Assembly: GCF_001524445.2 (NCBI RefSeq)
Contig: NZ_CP013417.1
Span: 434,001-498,000, forward strand
Direction: 5' to 3'
DNA from: Burkholderia savannae
GTDB lineage: Bacteria; Pseudomonadota; Gammaproteobacteria; Burkholderiales; Burkholderiaceae
Length of the DNA: 64,000 bases
The translations under genes were made by a program, and so were the position numbers. This document shows positions 9,085-18,251 of the stretch, one piece after another. The notes below the pieces were generated by a model that did no database searches, was not told the DNA's origin, and saw only the letters and a program-made list of their open reading frames with translations. Each line of letters opens with the position of its first letter. Position 1 is the first letter of the stretch.

Positions 9085-10284
9085 TCAGCGTGCGGCGCGG
9101 CGTGCGCGCACGCCGTGCGTCACGCACCACAGCGCGACGAGCGTGCTCGACAGCGCGCCGCCCGCGGCGCACACGCCGCGCCAGCCGTCGAAGCGGTATG
9201 CGGCGCTCGCGACGGCCGAGCCAAGCGCGCCGCCGATGAAGTAGCTCGTCAGATAGACGGTCGTGACGCGGCTGCGTGCGTCGGTGGCGAGCGCATAGAT
9301 GACGCTCTGGTTCGAGATGTGCAGCCCTTGCACGCCGACGTCGAGCAGCAGAATGCCCGCCACTAGCGCGACGAGCGACTGCGCGCCCGCCGCGATGAAC
9401 GCGAACGATACGAGCACGGCGGCTGCGAAGAGGCCCGTCGCCGCATGGGCGTGGCCGCGGTCGACAAGCCGGCCCGCCGCGCCCGCCGCGAGCGCGCCCA
9501 TCGCGCCGACGACGCCGAACAGACCGATCGCGCCTTCGCTGAAGCGATAGGGCGGTGCGCTCAAGAGGAACGTGAGGCCCGTCCACAGCAGGCTGAAGCA
9601 CGCGAACACGAGCGCGCCGTAGACGGAGCGCAGCGCGAGCGTCGGCTCGCTGCGCACGAGCGTCGCGAGCGAGCCCATCAGCTTTCGGTAATCGAGGCGC
9701 GCGGTGCGGCGATCCTTCGGCAGTTTCGTCGAGAGCACGCCGGCGAGCGCGAGCACGAGCGCCGCCGCGATCGCATAGACGGCGCGCCAGCCGAGCCAGT
9801 CGGCGATCGCGCCGGATACGACGCGCGCGAGCAGGATGCCGAGCAAGAGGCCGCTCATCACGGTGCCGACCGCGCGGCCGCGCGATGCGTCGTCGGCGAG
9901 CGACGCGGCGAACGGCACGAGCAACTGCGTCGAGCACGTGACGAAACCGACGCACACGTTCGCCGCGATGAAAAAGCCGTAGCTCGTGCTCGATGCGACC
10001 GCGACGAGCGCGACGACGTTCGCGCCCAGCAGCCGCACGATCAGCGCGTGGCGATTGACGACGTCGCCGAGCGGCACGACGACGAGCAGGCTCGCCGCGT
10101 AACCGAGCTGCGTCAGCGTGACGAGATAGCCGAGCTCGGCCGGCTTGCGCCCGAAGCTCGATGCGATCGCCGCGAGAAGCGGCTGCGAATAGTAGAGGTT
10201 GCCGATGACGATGCCGCAGGCGCACGCGAACAGCAGCGTCATCCCGCGCGTCAGCGCGGGCGGGGGAACGGTGACGGAATTCAT
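9085..10284 (-). CDS. MFS transporter, DHA1-type
   Basis: A 399-residue inner-membrane protein with about 12 predicted hydrophobic segments. It starts with GIVIGNLYYSQPLLAAIASSFG, has the MFS loop PLGDVVNRHALIVR after the second segment and VVSGAIADWLGWRAVY after the fifth. It resembles the family of small drug/sugar-efflux-like MFS carriers often annotated YgaY-like. The substrate is unknown. It lies 117 bases downstream of cynS on the same strand, with a strong hairpin between, so it may be only partly coexpressed with the cyanate genes. A role in cyanate or amine export is a guess. Confidence 0.88.
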   Translation of the reverse strand: MNSVTVPPPALTRGMTLLFACACGIVIGNLYYSQPLLAAIASSFGRKPAELGYLVTLTQLGYAASLLVVVPLGDVVNRHALIVRLLGANVVALVAVASSTSYGFFIAANVCVGFVTCSTQLLVPFAASLADDASRGRAVGTVMSGLLLGILLARVVSGAIADWLGWRAVYAIAAALVLALAGVLSTKLPKDRRTARLDYRKLMGSLATLVRSEPTLALRSVYGALVFACFSLLWTGLTFLLSAPPYRFSEGAIGLFGVVGAMGALAAGAAGRLVDRGHAHAATGLFAAAVLVSFAFIAAGAQSLVALVAGILLLDVGVQGLHISNQSVIYALATDARSRVTTVYLTSYFIGGALGSAVASAAYRFDGWRGVCAAGGALSSTLVALWCVTHGVRARRAAR

Positions 10285-10343
10285 GAGGCGCGTAGCGAAG
10301 AAGAACGGAGTCCGAAAAGCCGGACGGGCATCACGCGAACGGT

Positions 10344-10381
10344 GCGCGCGGCGGGCCGCGAGAAATCGGCCCGCCGCGCGC
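10344..10381 (-). terminator. Strong hairpin between cynS and the MFS gene
   Basis: A 15-base perfect G/C stem (10344-10358 with 10367-10381) and an eight-base loop, just past the cynS stop. There is no T tract on either strand, so it may act as a transcript 3'-end stabiliser rather than a full terminator. Confidence 0.55.
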
Positions 10382-10401
10382 GCCGCGCGTCGGATGGGCG
10401 A

Positions 10402-10872
10402 TCAGAACGGCTTCGTCGGCAGGTACTTGCCGTCGAGCGTGATGACGGCGCGCGAGCCGCCTTCCGGATCGTCGACCTTCTTGACGTCGAGCTTGAAGTT
10501 GATCGCGCTGACGATGCCGTCGCCGAATTGCTCGTGGATCAGCGCCTTCAGCGTCGAGCCGTAGACCTGCACGATTTCGTAGAAACGGTAGATCGTCGGA
10601 TCGGTCGGAATGCCGCCCGGGATGCTGCCGCGCACGGGAATCGTCTGCAAGAGGCGCACCGCGTCGTCGTCGAGGTCGAGCTTCGCGGCGACGGTGCGCG
10701 CGGCGTCGGCGGGCAGCGGATGCTGGCCGAGCAGCGCGGCCGTCGTGAACGCGACGCTCAGGCCGGTGCCCTCGTTGAGCTGCTCGAACGTGAGGTTCTT
10801 GCGCGTCTTCGCGTCGACGATGCGATCGGCGAGCGCCTGGCGCGCGGTCTGGTTGTGTTGCGATTGGGTCAT
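10402..10872 (-). CDS. cynS: Cyanate hydratase (cyanase)
   Basis: Decomposes cyanate with bicarbonate to ammonia and carbon dioxide in the cytosol. The protein is 156 residues, exactly the family length. The N-terminal half is a helix-turn-helix-like domain ([20 protein letters not shown]). The C-terminal catalytic part contains [21 protein letters not shown] with the arginine and glutamate, and the serine in IVSAINF, that form the active site. The ATG at 10872 follows AAGGAG and was chosen over a 41-residue upstream extension. The carbonic anhydrase gene lies just upstream, as in E. coli cynTS. Confidence 0.97.
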   Translation of the reverse strand: MTQSQHNQTARQALADRIVDAKTRKNLTFEQLNEGTGLSVAFTTAALLGQHPLPADAARTVAAKLDLDDDAVRLLQTIPVRGSIPGGIPTDPTIYRFYEIVQVYGSTLKALIHEQFGDGIVSAINFKLDVKKVDDPEGGSRAVITLDGKYLPTKPF

Positions 10873-11005
10873 GCGGGCTCCTTGCGGTGAGGGTTCGGCA
10901 ACGAAACGGAGATTGCTGTCGGCGCGTGATGCGTCGCGCCGCGAGCTGCATGTGGCGCCCGGCGCTTCGCGGGCGCGTTGCGCGGCGTGCGTCATGTGTC
11001 GTGCG

Positions 11006-11665
11006 TCAGGCCGCGCGATCGAGTCGCGGCGGCGTCGCGCGCACGTGCGGATGGTCGGCGAGCGCGACGAAGCGGCCCGTCGCGCCGTCGAGCGCGTCGA
11101 TCGAGCCGGTCTCGATGTCGTACACCCAGCCGTGCAGCGTGAGGCGTCCTTGCTCGAGCGCGAGCCGCACGCATGGATGCGTGTTGAGATTGGCGAGCTG
11201 CGCGACGACGTTTTCCCGCACCATCGAATCGACGCGCTCCCGCTCGCCCGCGTGCTCGCGCGCTTCGTTCACGCATTTGGCGGCGTCCGCGTAGCGCAGC
11301 CAGCCGCGCACGGCGGGCAGATGGTCGAGGCATGCGCACGATGCGATCGCGGTCATCGCGCCGCAGTCCGAGTGGCCGCACACGACGACGTCGGCCACTT
11401 CGAGCACCGCGACCGCGTATTCGACGGACGCCGATACGCCGCCCGGCTCGGGGCCGAACGACGGCACGATGTTGCCCGCGTTGCGGATCACGAACAAATC
11501 GCCCGGCTCGCGCTGCGTGACGAGCTCGGGCACGAGGCGGCTGTCCGAGCACGAGATGAAGAGCGCGCGCGGCCGCTGGCTCGCGGCGAGGCGCTTGAAC
11601 AGTTCCGTGCGCTGCGGGAGCGCGTCGCGCTGGAACTTCAGAAATCCTTCGATGATGTCCTGCAT
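11006..11665 (-). CDS. cynT: Beta-class carbonic anhydrase
   Basis: Interconverts carbon dioxide and bicarbonate. Next to cynS it keeps bicarbonate available for cyanate breakdown. The protein is 219 residues. Zinc ligands are visible: the cysteine and aspartate of [11 protein letters not shown], and the histidine and cysteine of [11 protein letters not shown]. It lies 133 bases before cynS on the same strand and diverges from the LysR gene at 11782. The name cynT comes from this context. A general housekeeping carbonic anhydrase (can) would look similar. Confidence 0.92.
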   Translation of the reverse strand: MQDIIEGFLKFQRDALPQRTELFKRLAASQRPRALFISCSDSRLVPELVTQREPGDLFVIRNAGNIVPSFGPEPGGVSASVEYAVAVLEVADVVVCGHSDCGAMTAIASCACLDHLPAVRGWLRYADAAKCVNEAREHAGERERVDSMVRENVVAQLANLNTHPCVRLALEQGRLTLHGWVYDIETGSIDALDGATGRFVALADHPHVRATPPRLDRAA

Positions 11666-11755
11666 CGTGTGCTCCGTGGTCGATGGCGAGAGCCGACGAC
11701 CGAAGAATGAGGCAAACGATTCATAGCGTCCAAGACCGATTTATTATCATTCGTA

Positions 11756-11768
11756 TAGGTAAAACCAA
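11756..11768. promoter_or_regulatory. Candidate LysR-type box (T-N11-A) in the cynT/cynR spacer
   Basis: TAGGTAAAACCAA has the T-N11-A layout with a GGT-AAA-ACC dyad core, flanked by a further near-match (TATAGGT / ACCAATA). It is 13 bases before the cynR start. Binding by CynR is inference. Confidence 0.4.
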
Positions 11769-11781
11769 TACTCGAGGCGCG

Positions 11782-12717
11782 ATGCTGCTCCGACACATCC
11801 GTTATTTTCTCTCCGTCGCCGAGCAGGGAAATTTCACGCGCGCGGCCGAGTCGCTGCACGTCTCGCAGCCGACGCTGTCGCAGCAGATCCGGCAGCTCGA
11901 GGACGCGCTCGGCGTGCAACTGTTCGACCGCTCGGCTCGCGCGGTGCGGCTGACCGAGTTCGGCGCCGCATATGCGCGGCACGCGCGAGCCGCGCTGCAG
12001 CAGCTCGAGGCTGGACGGCGCGCGGTGCACGACGTCGAGAATCTTCAGAGCGGCTCGCTGCGGCTCGCGATGACGCCGACCTTCTCCGCGTATCTGATCG
12101 GCTGGCTGATCGACGGCTTCAACGCGCGCTATCCGGGCCTGAAGCTGACGATCCGGGAGATGCCGCAGGAGCAGATCGAGCCGCTCCTCGCCGACGACGA
12201 GCTCGACGTGGGGATCGCGTTCGATCCGACGCAGTCGCCCGAGATCGACGCGACGCCGTTGTGGGTGGAGACGCTCGCGCTCGTCGTCGGGCGCGATCAT
12301 CGCCATGCGCGCCGCCGCAAGCCGCTATCGCCTGCCGAGGCCGGCGACGAACCGCTGATCCTGCTGAGCCGTGCGTTCGCGACGCGCAGCAAGGTCGATC
12401 AGTACTTCCATCGCAACGGCGTGACGCCGCGCGTGGCGATCGAAGTGAATTCGATCAGCGCGATGCTCGAGATGGTGCGCGGCGGCCGGATCGCGACGGT
12501 GCTGCCGTCGGCGATCGCCGAGCGCCGCGACGACCTGCGCGCGATCCGGCTCGACCCGCCGCTGCCGCGGCGCACGGCGGCGCTGCTCACGCGCAAGGGC
12601 GGCTATCGAAGCGCGGCGATGCGCGCGTTCATCGACTATGCGCTGGCGAGGCGACCCGAAATCCGAAGCAGCGGCGGCTCGCAGGCGCGCGGCGGCGCGT
12701 CGCCCGAAGGCGAGTAG
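11782..12717 (+). CDS. cynR: LysR-family regulator of the cyanate genes
   Basis: A 311-residue LysR-type regulator with an N-terminal winged HTH (MLLRHIRYFLSVAEQGNFTRAAE, then SQPTLSQQIRQLEDALG) and the periplasmic-binding-like effector domain from about residue 90. It is divergent from cynT-cynS with a short AT-rich spacer, the arrangement of E. coli cynR and cynTS, where CynR activates on cyanate. The start at 11782 is chosen because the LysR HTH begins there. The upstream in-frame codons cover the regulatory spacer. The C-terminus carries an extra Gly/Ala/Arg tail. Confidence 0.88.
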   Translation: MLLRHIRYFLSVAEQGNFTRAAESLHVSQPTLSQQIRQLEDALGVQLFDRSARAVRLTEFGAAYARHARAALQQLEAGRRAVHDVENLQSGSLRLAMTPTFSAYLIGWLIDGFNARYPGLKLTIREMPQEQIEPLLADDELDVGIAFDPTQSPEIDATPLWVETLALVVGRDHRHARRRKPLSPAEAGDEPLILLSRAFATRSKVDQYFHRNGVTPRVAIEVNSISAMLEMVRGGRIATVLPSAIAERRDDLRAIRLDPPLPRRTAALLTRKGGYRSAAMRAFIDYALARRPEIRSSGGSQARGGASPEGE

Positions 12718-12773
12718 CCGCGCCGCGCGCGATGCCGCATGCGCGACGGCGTGCCGCGCGCGAACGCGCCGCG

Positions 12774-13466
12774 TCAGCCCTTCGGTGTCGGAAAGAACAC
12801 GCCCGCGCGCTGCGCGGCGTTGGAGATGTGCGCTTCGATCGCCGCGCCTGCGGCGGCCGGGTCCTTCGCGATCAGCGCATCGAGAATCGCGCGATGCTCG
12901 TGATACGTCGACAGCACGAGCTCGCGCCGGTAGAACGGCATCCGCTGGCTTTCCTTCATGATGTCCGCGCTGCCGCGCAGGATCGATTCGATCGCCGCGT
13001 TGCCGGCGAGACTGACGATCCGCATGTGGAAATCGAAATCGAGCTGCGACGCGCCGTCGAGCTCGTCGTTCGCGAGCGCCTCCTGCAGCGCGGCGACGTT
13101 CTCCTCGAACCACGCGAGATCCTGCTCGCTGACGGCGAGTGCGGCCATTCGCGCGGCGAAGCCTTCGAGCGCGTAGCGCATCTGATAGGTGTCGGGCAGC
13201 GACGATTGCTCGGCGAAGCGCCACGCGTGCGCGGCGCTCGCCTGCGCGCTCTCGACGTACACGCCCTTGCCGGGGCGGATGCGCAGCATCCCGAGCGCCT
13301 CGAGCGTCGACAGCGCCTCGCGCAGCGACGCGCGGCTGATCTCCAGTTCTTCGGACAATTGACGTTGCGCGGGCAACAGGCTGCCGACGGGATAGAAGCC
13401 GCTCTCGATCCGGCTGCGGATCGTGGCGATGGCGGCGTCGGTGACGGTGTGCGGAACGTTCTTCAT
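12774..13466 (-). CDS. GntR-family regulator with FCD domain
   Basis: A 230-residue transcription factor. It has an N-terminal winged HTH (IRSRIESGFYPVGSLLPAQRQLSEELEISRASLREAL, given here in part) and a helical FCD effector domain from about residue 75 (YQMRYALEGFAARMAAL, DFDFHMRIVSLAGN, EHRAILDALIAKDPAAA). The conserved D-x3-H of the FCD metal site is visible in DFDFHMRI and the later HEHRAIL. The ATG at 13466 is preferred because the HTH starts about ten residues later. It diverges from dctA-alc-allA with a perfect FCD-type operator between them, so it most likely represses that operon. Confidence 0.88.
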   Translation of the reverse strand: MKNVPHTVTDAAIATIRSRIESGFYPVGSLLPAQRQLSEELEISRASLREALSTLEALGMLRIRPGKGVYVESAQASAAHAWRFAEQSSLPDTYQMRYALEGFAARMAALAVSEQDLAWFEENVAALQEALANDELDGASQLDFDFHMRIVSLAGNAAIESILRGSADIMKESQRMPFYRRELVLSTYHEHRAILDALIAKDPAAAGAAIEAHISNAAQRAGVFFPTPKG

Positions 13467-13611
13467 GCAGTGGATCGATTGCGCGGTCTGACCGGCATTG
13501 TAAACCGCCGCCGGCGGCGCGCGCTCCGGCTCCGGGAAAGCGATGATCCGCGTGCGCCGCAGCATCGAAACGACCGCCGAAATGCGCGGGTAATCCCTAT
13601 TTTTGGCGTCC

Positions 13612-13640
13612 TTGACTCGACTATATCGGCTTCCTACTAT
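13612..13640 (+). promoter_or_regulatory. Sigma-70 promoter of dctA-alc-allA
   Basis: TTGACT at 13612-13617 and TACTAT at 13635-13640, separated by exactly 17 bases, about 70 bases before the dctA start. Expected transcription start is near 13647. Confidence 0.8.
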
Positions 13641-13652
13641 CGTCCATAACAG

Positions 13653-13669
13653 TACTGGTCGGACCAGTA
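13653..13669. promoter_or_regulatory. Palindromic GntR/FCD operator
   Basis: TACTGGTCGGACCAGTA is a perfect 8-1-8 inverted repeat. It has the TGGTC-n-GACCA core known for FadR/LldR/PdhR-type GntR regulators. It sits at about +6 to +22 of the dctA transcript, a classic repressor position, between the divergent regulator gene and dctA. Confidence 0.82.
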
Positions 13670-13709
13670 TGAACAGACGAATCCGCAACCGTTGTGACGG
13701 GAGAACGCC

Positions 13710-15032
13710 GTGTCGAAGTTTCTCAATTCGCTGTTTGGTCGGGTGGTCATCGCGCTTGTGATCGGCGTGGCGCTCGGCGCCTTTTTCCCGCACTTCGCGC
13801 AGTCGCTGCGACCGTTGGGTGACGGGTTCCTCAAGCTGATCAAGATGGTGATCGGGCCGATCGTGTTCTGCGTCGTCGTGAGCGGCATGGCGAACGCGGG
13901 CGATCTGAAGAAGGTCGGCCGCGTCGGCCTGAAGGCAGTCGTCTACTTCGAGGCGATGACGACGCTCGCGCTCGGCATCGGCCTCGTGCTCGCGTATCTG
14001 ACGAAGCCGGGCGTCGGGATGAACGTCGATCTGCACGCGCTCGACGCCGCGTCGCTCGCCGATTACGCGAAGAACGCGCAGAGCCTGAAGGACACGGCGG
14101 GCTATCTGCTGAAGATCATCCCCGAAACCGCGTTCGACGCGTTCGCGAAGGGCGACATCCTGCAGATCCTCGTGTTCTCGGTGCTGTTCGGCTCCGCGCT
14201 GTCGCTGCTCGGCGAGAAGGCGAAGCGCGTGAACTCGCTGATCGACGAATTCGCGCAGGTGTTCTTCCGCGTGATGGGCTTCATCATCAAGCTCGCGCCG
14301 CTCGGCGTGCTCGGCGCGATCGCGTTCACGACCGGCAAGTACGGCGTCGCGTCGCTCAAGCAGCTCGGCCTTCTCGTGATCGTGTTCTACGTGAGCTGCG
14401 CCGCGTTCGTCGTGATCGTGCTCGGCGCGGTGATGAAGCTCGCGGGCTTCTCGGTGTTCAAGCTGATCCGCTACCTGCGCGAGGAACTGCTGATCGTGCT
14501 CGGCACCGCGTCGTCGGACGCCGTGCTGCCGCAGGTGATGCGCAAGCTCGAATGGCTCGGCGTGAAGGATTCGACGGTCGGCCTCGTGATCCCGACCGGC
14601 TACTCGTTCAACCTCGACGGCTTCTCGATCTACCTGACGCTCGCCGTGCTCTTCATCGCGCAGGCGACCAACACGCCGCTGTCGGCGCACGACCTGATCG
14701 TCGTGCTGCTCGTGTCGCTCGTCACGTCGAAGGGCGCGCACGGCATTCCGGGCTCGGCGATCGTGATCCTCGCCGCGACGCTGTCCGCGATCCCCGCGCT
14801 GCCGGTGCTCGGCCTCGTGCTGATCCTGCCCGTCGACTGGTTCGTCGGCATCGCCCGCGCGCTCACGAATCTGCTCGGCAACTGCGTCGCGACGATCGTC
14901 GTCGCCGTGTGGGAGAACGACATCGACCGCGCCCGCGCGAAGCGTGTGCTGAACGAGGAACTGCGCTACGTGCCGGCAGGCGACGAAAGCCCGAACGGCG
15001 CGATCGCGGACGGCGGCGCGCACGCGCTCTGA
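13710..15032 (+). CDS. dctA: DctA-type dicarboxylate:cation symporter
   Basis: A 440-residue inner-membrane symporter of the DAACS family. It shows the family hairpin motif [16 protein letters not shown], the unwound-helix [11 protein letters not shown] and the [15 protein letters not shown] segment near the C-terminus. It normally carries succinate, fumarate, malate or orotate. The GTG at 13710 follows a short ribosome-binding site (GGGAG). The gene leads an operon with allantoicase and ureidoglycolate lyase under a GntR/FCD operator. The substrate here could therefore be a ureide-related anion rather than succinate, but sequence alone cannot decide. Confidence 0.9.
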   Translation: MSKFLNSLFGRVVIALVIGVALGAFFPHFAQSLRPLGDGFLKLIKMVIGPIVFCVVVSGMANAGDLKKVGRVGLKAVVYFEAMTTLALGIGLVLAYLTKPGVGMNVDLHALDAASLADYAKNAQSLKDTAGYLLKIIPETAFDAFAKGDILQILVFSVLFGSALSLLGEKAKRVNSLIDEFAQVFFRVMGFIIKLAPLGVLGAIAFTTGKYGVASLKQLGLLVIVFYVSCAAFVVIVLGAVMKLAGFSVFKLIRYLREELLIVLGTASSDAVLPQVMRKLEWLGVKDSTVGLVIPTGYSFNLDGFSIYLTLAVLFIAQATNTPLSAHDLIVVLLVSLVTSKGAHGIPGSAIVILAATLSAIPALPVLGLVLILPVDWFVGIARALTNLLGNCVATIVVAVWENDIDRARAKRVLNEELRYVPAGDESPNGAIADGGAHAL

Positions 15033-15141
15033 CGCCGCGCCGCCCGGCATCGCGCGCCGGCGCGGCGGTTCGCGCCGGCGCTTCGTTTTTCAGCTTCCGG
15101 TTTTCGGTTTCTCGGATGCACACCCAACAATAGGAGACGAC

Positions 15142-16152
15142 ATGGCCGCCCCGATTCTCGATCCGAACGCGCCCGCGTTCACGCGCCGCTACATGAATCT
15201 CGCCGATCCGCGCCTCGGCGCGAAGGCGCTCTTCGCGAGCGACGAATTCTTCGCGCCGAAGGAGCGGATGCTCGATCCGGAGCCCGCCGTGTTCATTCCC
15301 GGCAAGTACGACGACCACGGCAAGTGGATGGACGGCTGGGAGACGCGCCGCAAGCGCACGACGGGCCACGATTTCTGCGTGGTGCGTCTCGCGCGGCCGG
15401 GCGTCGTGTACGGCGTCGATCTCGACACGAGCCACTTCACCGGCAACTTCCCGCCCGCGGCGTCGATCGACGCGTGCGTGTCGGACGCGCAAACGCCGCC
15501 CGACGACGCCGACTGGCAGGCGCTCGTGCCCGCGACGACGCTCGCGGGCAACCAGCATCACTACGTCGAGGTGAGCGATCCGCGGGCCTGGACGCACCTG
15601 CGCGTGAACCTGTATCCGGACGGCGGGCTCGCGCGGCTGCGCGTGTACGGCCAGCCGCAGCGCGACTGGAGCCGCGCGGCGCGCGGCGAGCTCGTCGATC
15701 TCGCCGCGATCGAGAACGGCGCGTATCTCGTCGCCGCGAACAACGAGCACTTCGGGCCGGCGTCGCGGATGCTGATGCCCGGGCGCGGCGCGAACATGGG
15801 CGACGGCTGGGAGACCCGCCGCCGCCGCGAGCCCGGCAACGACTGGGCGATCGTCGCGCTCGCGCGGCCGGGCGTGATTCGCAGGGTCGAAGTCGATACC
15901 GCGCACTTCAAGGGCAATTACCCGGATCGCTGCTCGCTGCAGGCGGCGCACGTCGCGGGCGGCACCGATGCGTCGCTCGTCACGCAGGCGATGTTCTGGC
16001 CGACGCTGCTCGGCGAGCAGCCGCTCAGGATGGACAGCGTGCATACGTTCGAGGCGGAGCTCGCCGCGCTCGGCCCCGTCACGCACGTGCGCCTGAACAT
16101 CCATCCGGACGGCGGCGTGTCGCGGCTGCGCCTCTGGGGCGAGCTCGCATAA
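15142..16152 (+). CDS. alc: Allantoicase
   Basis: Hydrolyses allantoate to ureidoglycolate and urea in purine ring catabolism. The 336-residue protein contains two repeated allantoicase domains, seen as matching segments: [19 protein letters not shown] and [19 protein letters not shown], and the pair [13 protein letters not shown] and [13 protein letters not shown]. Both halves end in [23 protein letters not shown] strands. The ATG follows TAGGAGACGAC. The gene is 109 bases after dctA and 13 before allA. Confidence 0.95.
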   Translation: MAAPILDPNAPAFTRRYMNLADPRLGAKALFASDEFFAPKERMLDPEPAVFIPGKYDDHGKWMDGWETRRKRTTGHDFCVVRLARPGVVYGVDLDTSHFTGNFPPAASIDACVSDAQTPPDDADWQALVPATTLAGNQHHYVEVSDPRAWTHLRVNLYPDGGLARLRVYGQPQRDWSRAARGELVDLAAIENGAYLVAANNEHFGPASRMLMPGRGANMGDGWETRRRREPGNDWAIVALARPGVIRRVEVDTAHFKGNYPDRCSLQAAHVAGGTDASLVTQAMFWPTLLGEQPLRMDSVHTFEAELAALGPVTHVRLNIHPDGGVSRLRLWGELA

Positions 16153-16165
16153 CGGGAGGACGCGC

Positions 16166-16690
16166 ATGGAGACGCTCAATACCCTGCGCCTCGAGCGCCT
16201 GACGCGCGAAGCGTTCGCGCCGTTCGGCGACGTGATCGAGCTGGCGGGCGCGCGCCGCTTCCTGATCAACGGCGGGACGACCGAGCGCTTTCACGATCTC
16301 GCGTCGATCGACGTCGCGGAGGCGGGCGGCCGGCCGCTCGTGAGCCTGTTTCGCGCGCAGCCGCGCGGGTGGCCGGTCGAGATCGACATGATGGAGCGCC
16401 ATCCGCTCGGCAGCCAGGCGTTCGTGCCGCTCGCGGCGGTCGCGCGCTACGCGATCGTCGTCGCGCCGGCGGGCGAATTCGATCCGACCCGGATGCGCGC
16501 ATTCCTCGCGCAAGGCTGGCAGGGCGTCAATTACGCGAGGGGCGTCTGGCACCATCCGCTCCTCGCGCTCGACGCGGTCAGCGATTTCGTCGTGGTCGAC
16601 CGGGGCGGCGCGCAGCCGAACTGCGACGAGATCACGCTCGACGCGCGCTGGCGGCTCGTCACGGACGGCGCGCACGCGAGCGCCGCCTGA
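16166..16690 (+). CDS. allA: Ureidoglycolate lyase
   Basis: Converts ureidoglycolate to glyoxylate and urea, the step after allantoicase. It is a 174-residue cupin-like protein with the family marks [28 protein letters not shown] and [16 protein letters not shown]. The ATG follows GGGAGGACGC, 13 bases after alc. Together with dctA and alc it forms a ureide-nitrogen salvage operon. Earlier pathway genes (urate oxidation, allantoinase) are not in the window. Confidence 0.94.
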   Translation: METLNTLRLERLTREAFAPFGDVIELAGARRFLINGGTTERFHDLASIDVAEAGGRPLVSLFRAQPRGWPVEIDMMERHPLGSQAFVPLAAVARYAIVVAPAGEFDPTRMRAFLAQGWQGVNYARGVWHHPLLALDAVSDFVVVDRGGAQPNCDEITLDARWRLVTDGAHASAA

Positions 16691-16713
16691 CGCGCACGTC
16701 GCGCCGGACGCAA

Positions 16714-16748
16714 AAAGGCCCGGTCAGGCTTGCGCCGGCCGGGCCTTT
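16714..16748. terminator. Bidirectional terminator between allA and fur
   Basis: AAAGGCCCGG pairs with CCGGGCCTTT around a loop of about 15 bases. A-rich and T-rich flanks make it usable on both strands, between two convergent genes. Confidence 0.8.
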
Positions 16749-16806
16749 CAGCATGCGCGGCGAGGATGCCGCGACGCGAGCGTTCGGGGGGCGCTCGGTG
16801 CTTGTC

Positions 16807-17235
16807 TCAGTGCTTGCGATACGGGCAGTTTTCCGTCGTGCACGTGCCGTACATCGCGAGCGAATGCTCCTGCAGCTTGAAGCCGCGTTCCTTCGCGATC
16901 GACTGCTGGCGGGTTTCGATCTCGGCGTCGAAGAACTCTTCGACGCGGCCGCAATCGAGGCACACGAGGTGGTCGTGGTGCGAGCCTTCGTTCAGCTCGA
17001 ACACGGCCTTGCCGGATTCGAAGTTGCTGCGCGACAGAAGGCCCGCCTGCTCGAACTGGGTGAGCACGCGGTAGACCGTCGCGAGGCCGATGTCGAGCTC
17101 CTCGTGCAGCAGGTTGCGATAGACGTCTTCAGCCGTCAGGTGGCGAACCGGGCTTTGCTGGAAAATTTCGAGAATCTTGAGGCGCGGTAGGGTGGCCTTG
17201 AGCCCGATGTTTTTGAGATCGGTCGGATTGGTCAT
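16807..17235 (-). CDS. fur: Ferric uptake regulator
   Basis: Iron-responsive repressor, 142 residues. It has a winged-helix domain ([26 protein letters not shown]) and a metal-binding dimerisation domain with [17 protein letters not shown] and the C-terminal [11 protein letters not shown], which gives two Cys pairs and the His cluster. It is divergent from bamE/omlA, the order conserved in beta- and gammaproteobacteria. The 153-base spacer must hold both promoters. Confidence 0.97.
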   Translation of the reverse strand: MTNPTDLKNIGLKATLPRLKILEIFQQSPVRHLTAEDVYRNLLHEELDIGLATVYRVLTQFEQAGLLSRSNFESGKAVFELNEGSHHDHLVCLDCGRVEEFFDAEIETRQQSIAKERGFKLQEHSLAMYGTCTTENCPYRKH

Positions 17236-17388
17236 GGCTAGGCGTCCCTAGAGTACAATGCAGGGCTTCAATAGTACCGGCTTTTCGCCTTTTCAGTCAT
17301 CTGTGACATTCTCGCGCGGCCTCGGACAAGGGCCAGCACGGTGAGGGAAATGATTCCAAGATCTCTTTTGCAACTTCAGAGGAGCCGC

Positions 17389-18186
17389 ATGCGGAGCACC
17401 GTCATCGCAGCTGTCGCCGTGGCCGGACTGGCCGCCTGTTCGTCGTACGACAGCGTGACTCAGCGGATCGCTCAGAGCATCACGCCGTATCGGATCACCG
17501 TCGTCCAGGGCAACTTCGTGTCGCAGGAAAAGGCCTCGCAGCTGCAGGTCGGCATGTCGCGGGACCAGGTGCGCGCGCTTCTCGGCACGCCGCTTCTGAC
17601 CGACATGTTCCATGCGGATCGCTGGGACTACATTTTCTACTTCAAGCGCGGCTCGACGTCGGTCGTTCAGCAGCGCGATCTCGTGGTGAACTTCTCGGGC
17701 GACCGCGTGGCGAGCTGGACGGGCGCCGACAACCTGCCGTCCGAGCTTGATCTGCTCGCCGACATCGACGGCGACCGCCGCGGCAAGAAGGCGAGCAAGG
17801 CGGCCGCGGCCGCGCGCGCCGCCGCCGCGTCGGAAGTCGCCGCCGCGGCGGCGCCCGAAGCCGCGCAGGCGGCGGACCAGAACGACGCGAACGCGCAGGC
17901 GGCGCGCGCGGCGAACCGCGCGACCGCGCAGGTGTCGGGCCAGAGCAGCGCGGCGGCGCGCTTCTCGCCGTCCGCGCAGGCGGCGCCGAACGCGCCGACC
18001 CCCGGCGGCCTGCCGCCCGGCGCCGCGCCCGCGATCCAGCCGCAGTTCCAGTTCCATCGCCCGCCTCCGCCGCCCGCGGGGGGCGGCGCGAACCAGCCGG
18101 TCGGCCCGCAGGGCGCCGACAGCCTGCCGAACCAGCCGCTCACGGCGCCCGCGCCCGCATCCGGCGCGCAGGGAACGGGCGGTTGA
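17389..18186 (+). CDS. bamE: BamE/OmlA outer-membrane assembly lipoprotein with long Ala/Pro tail
   Basis: Lipoprotein of the BAM complex that inserts outer-membrane proteins. The signal peptide MRSTVIAAVAVAGLAAC ends in a lipobox with Cys17. The SmpA/OmlA domain follows at about residues 40-115 (GNFVSQEKASQLQVGMSRDQV, LLGTPLLTDMFHADRWDYIF). The ATG at 17389 was chosen over an in-frame GTG at 17341 because GAGGAGCCGC precedes it and the signal peptide begins there. At 265 residues it is over twice the usual length. The extra ~140 residues are Ala-rich then Pro/Gly-rich and probably disordered in the periplasm. Confidence 0.92.
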   Translation: MRSTVIAAVAVAGLAACSSYDSVTQRIAQSITPYRITVVQGNFVSQEKASQLQVGMSRDQVRALLGTPLLTDMFHADRWDYIFYFKRGSTSVVQQRDLVVNFSGDRVASWTGADNLPSELDLLADIDGDRRGKKASKAAAAARAAAASEVAAAAAPEAAQAADQNDANAQAARAANRATAQVSGQSSAAARFSPSAQAAPNAPTPGGLPPGAAPAIQPQFQFHRPPPPPAGGGANQPVGPQGADSLPNQPLTAPAPASGAQGTGG

Positions 18187-18251
18187 TCCGGCGTCCGAAC
18201 CAAACCCGGGGCGGCGCGCGCCGCCCGTCTTTCATTCGTAGCAGGTAGCGC

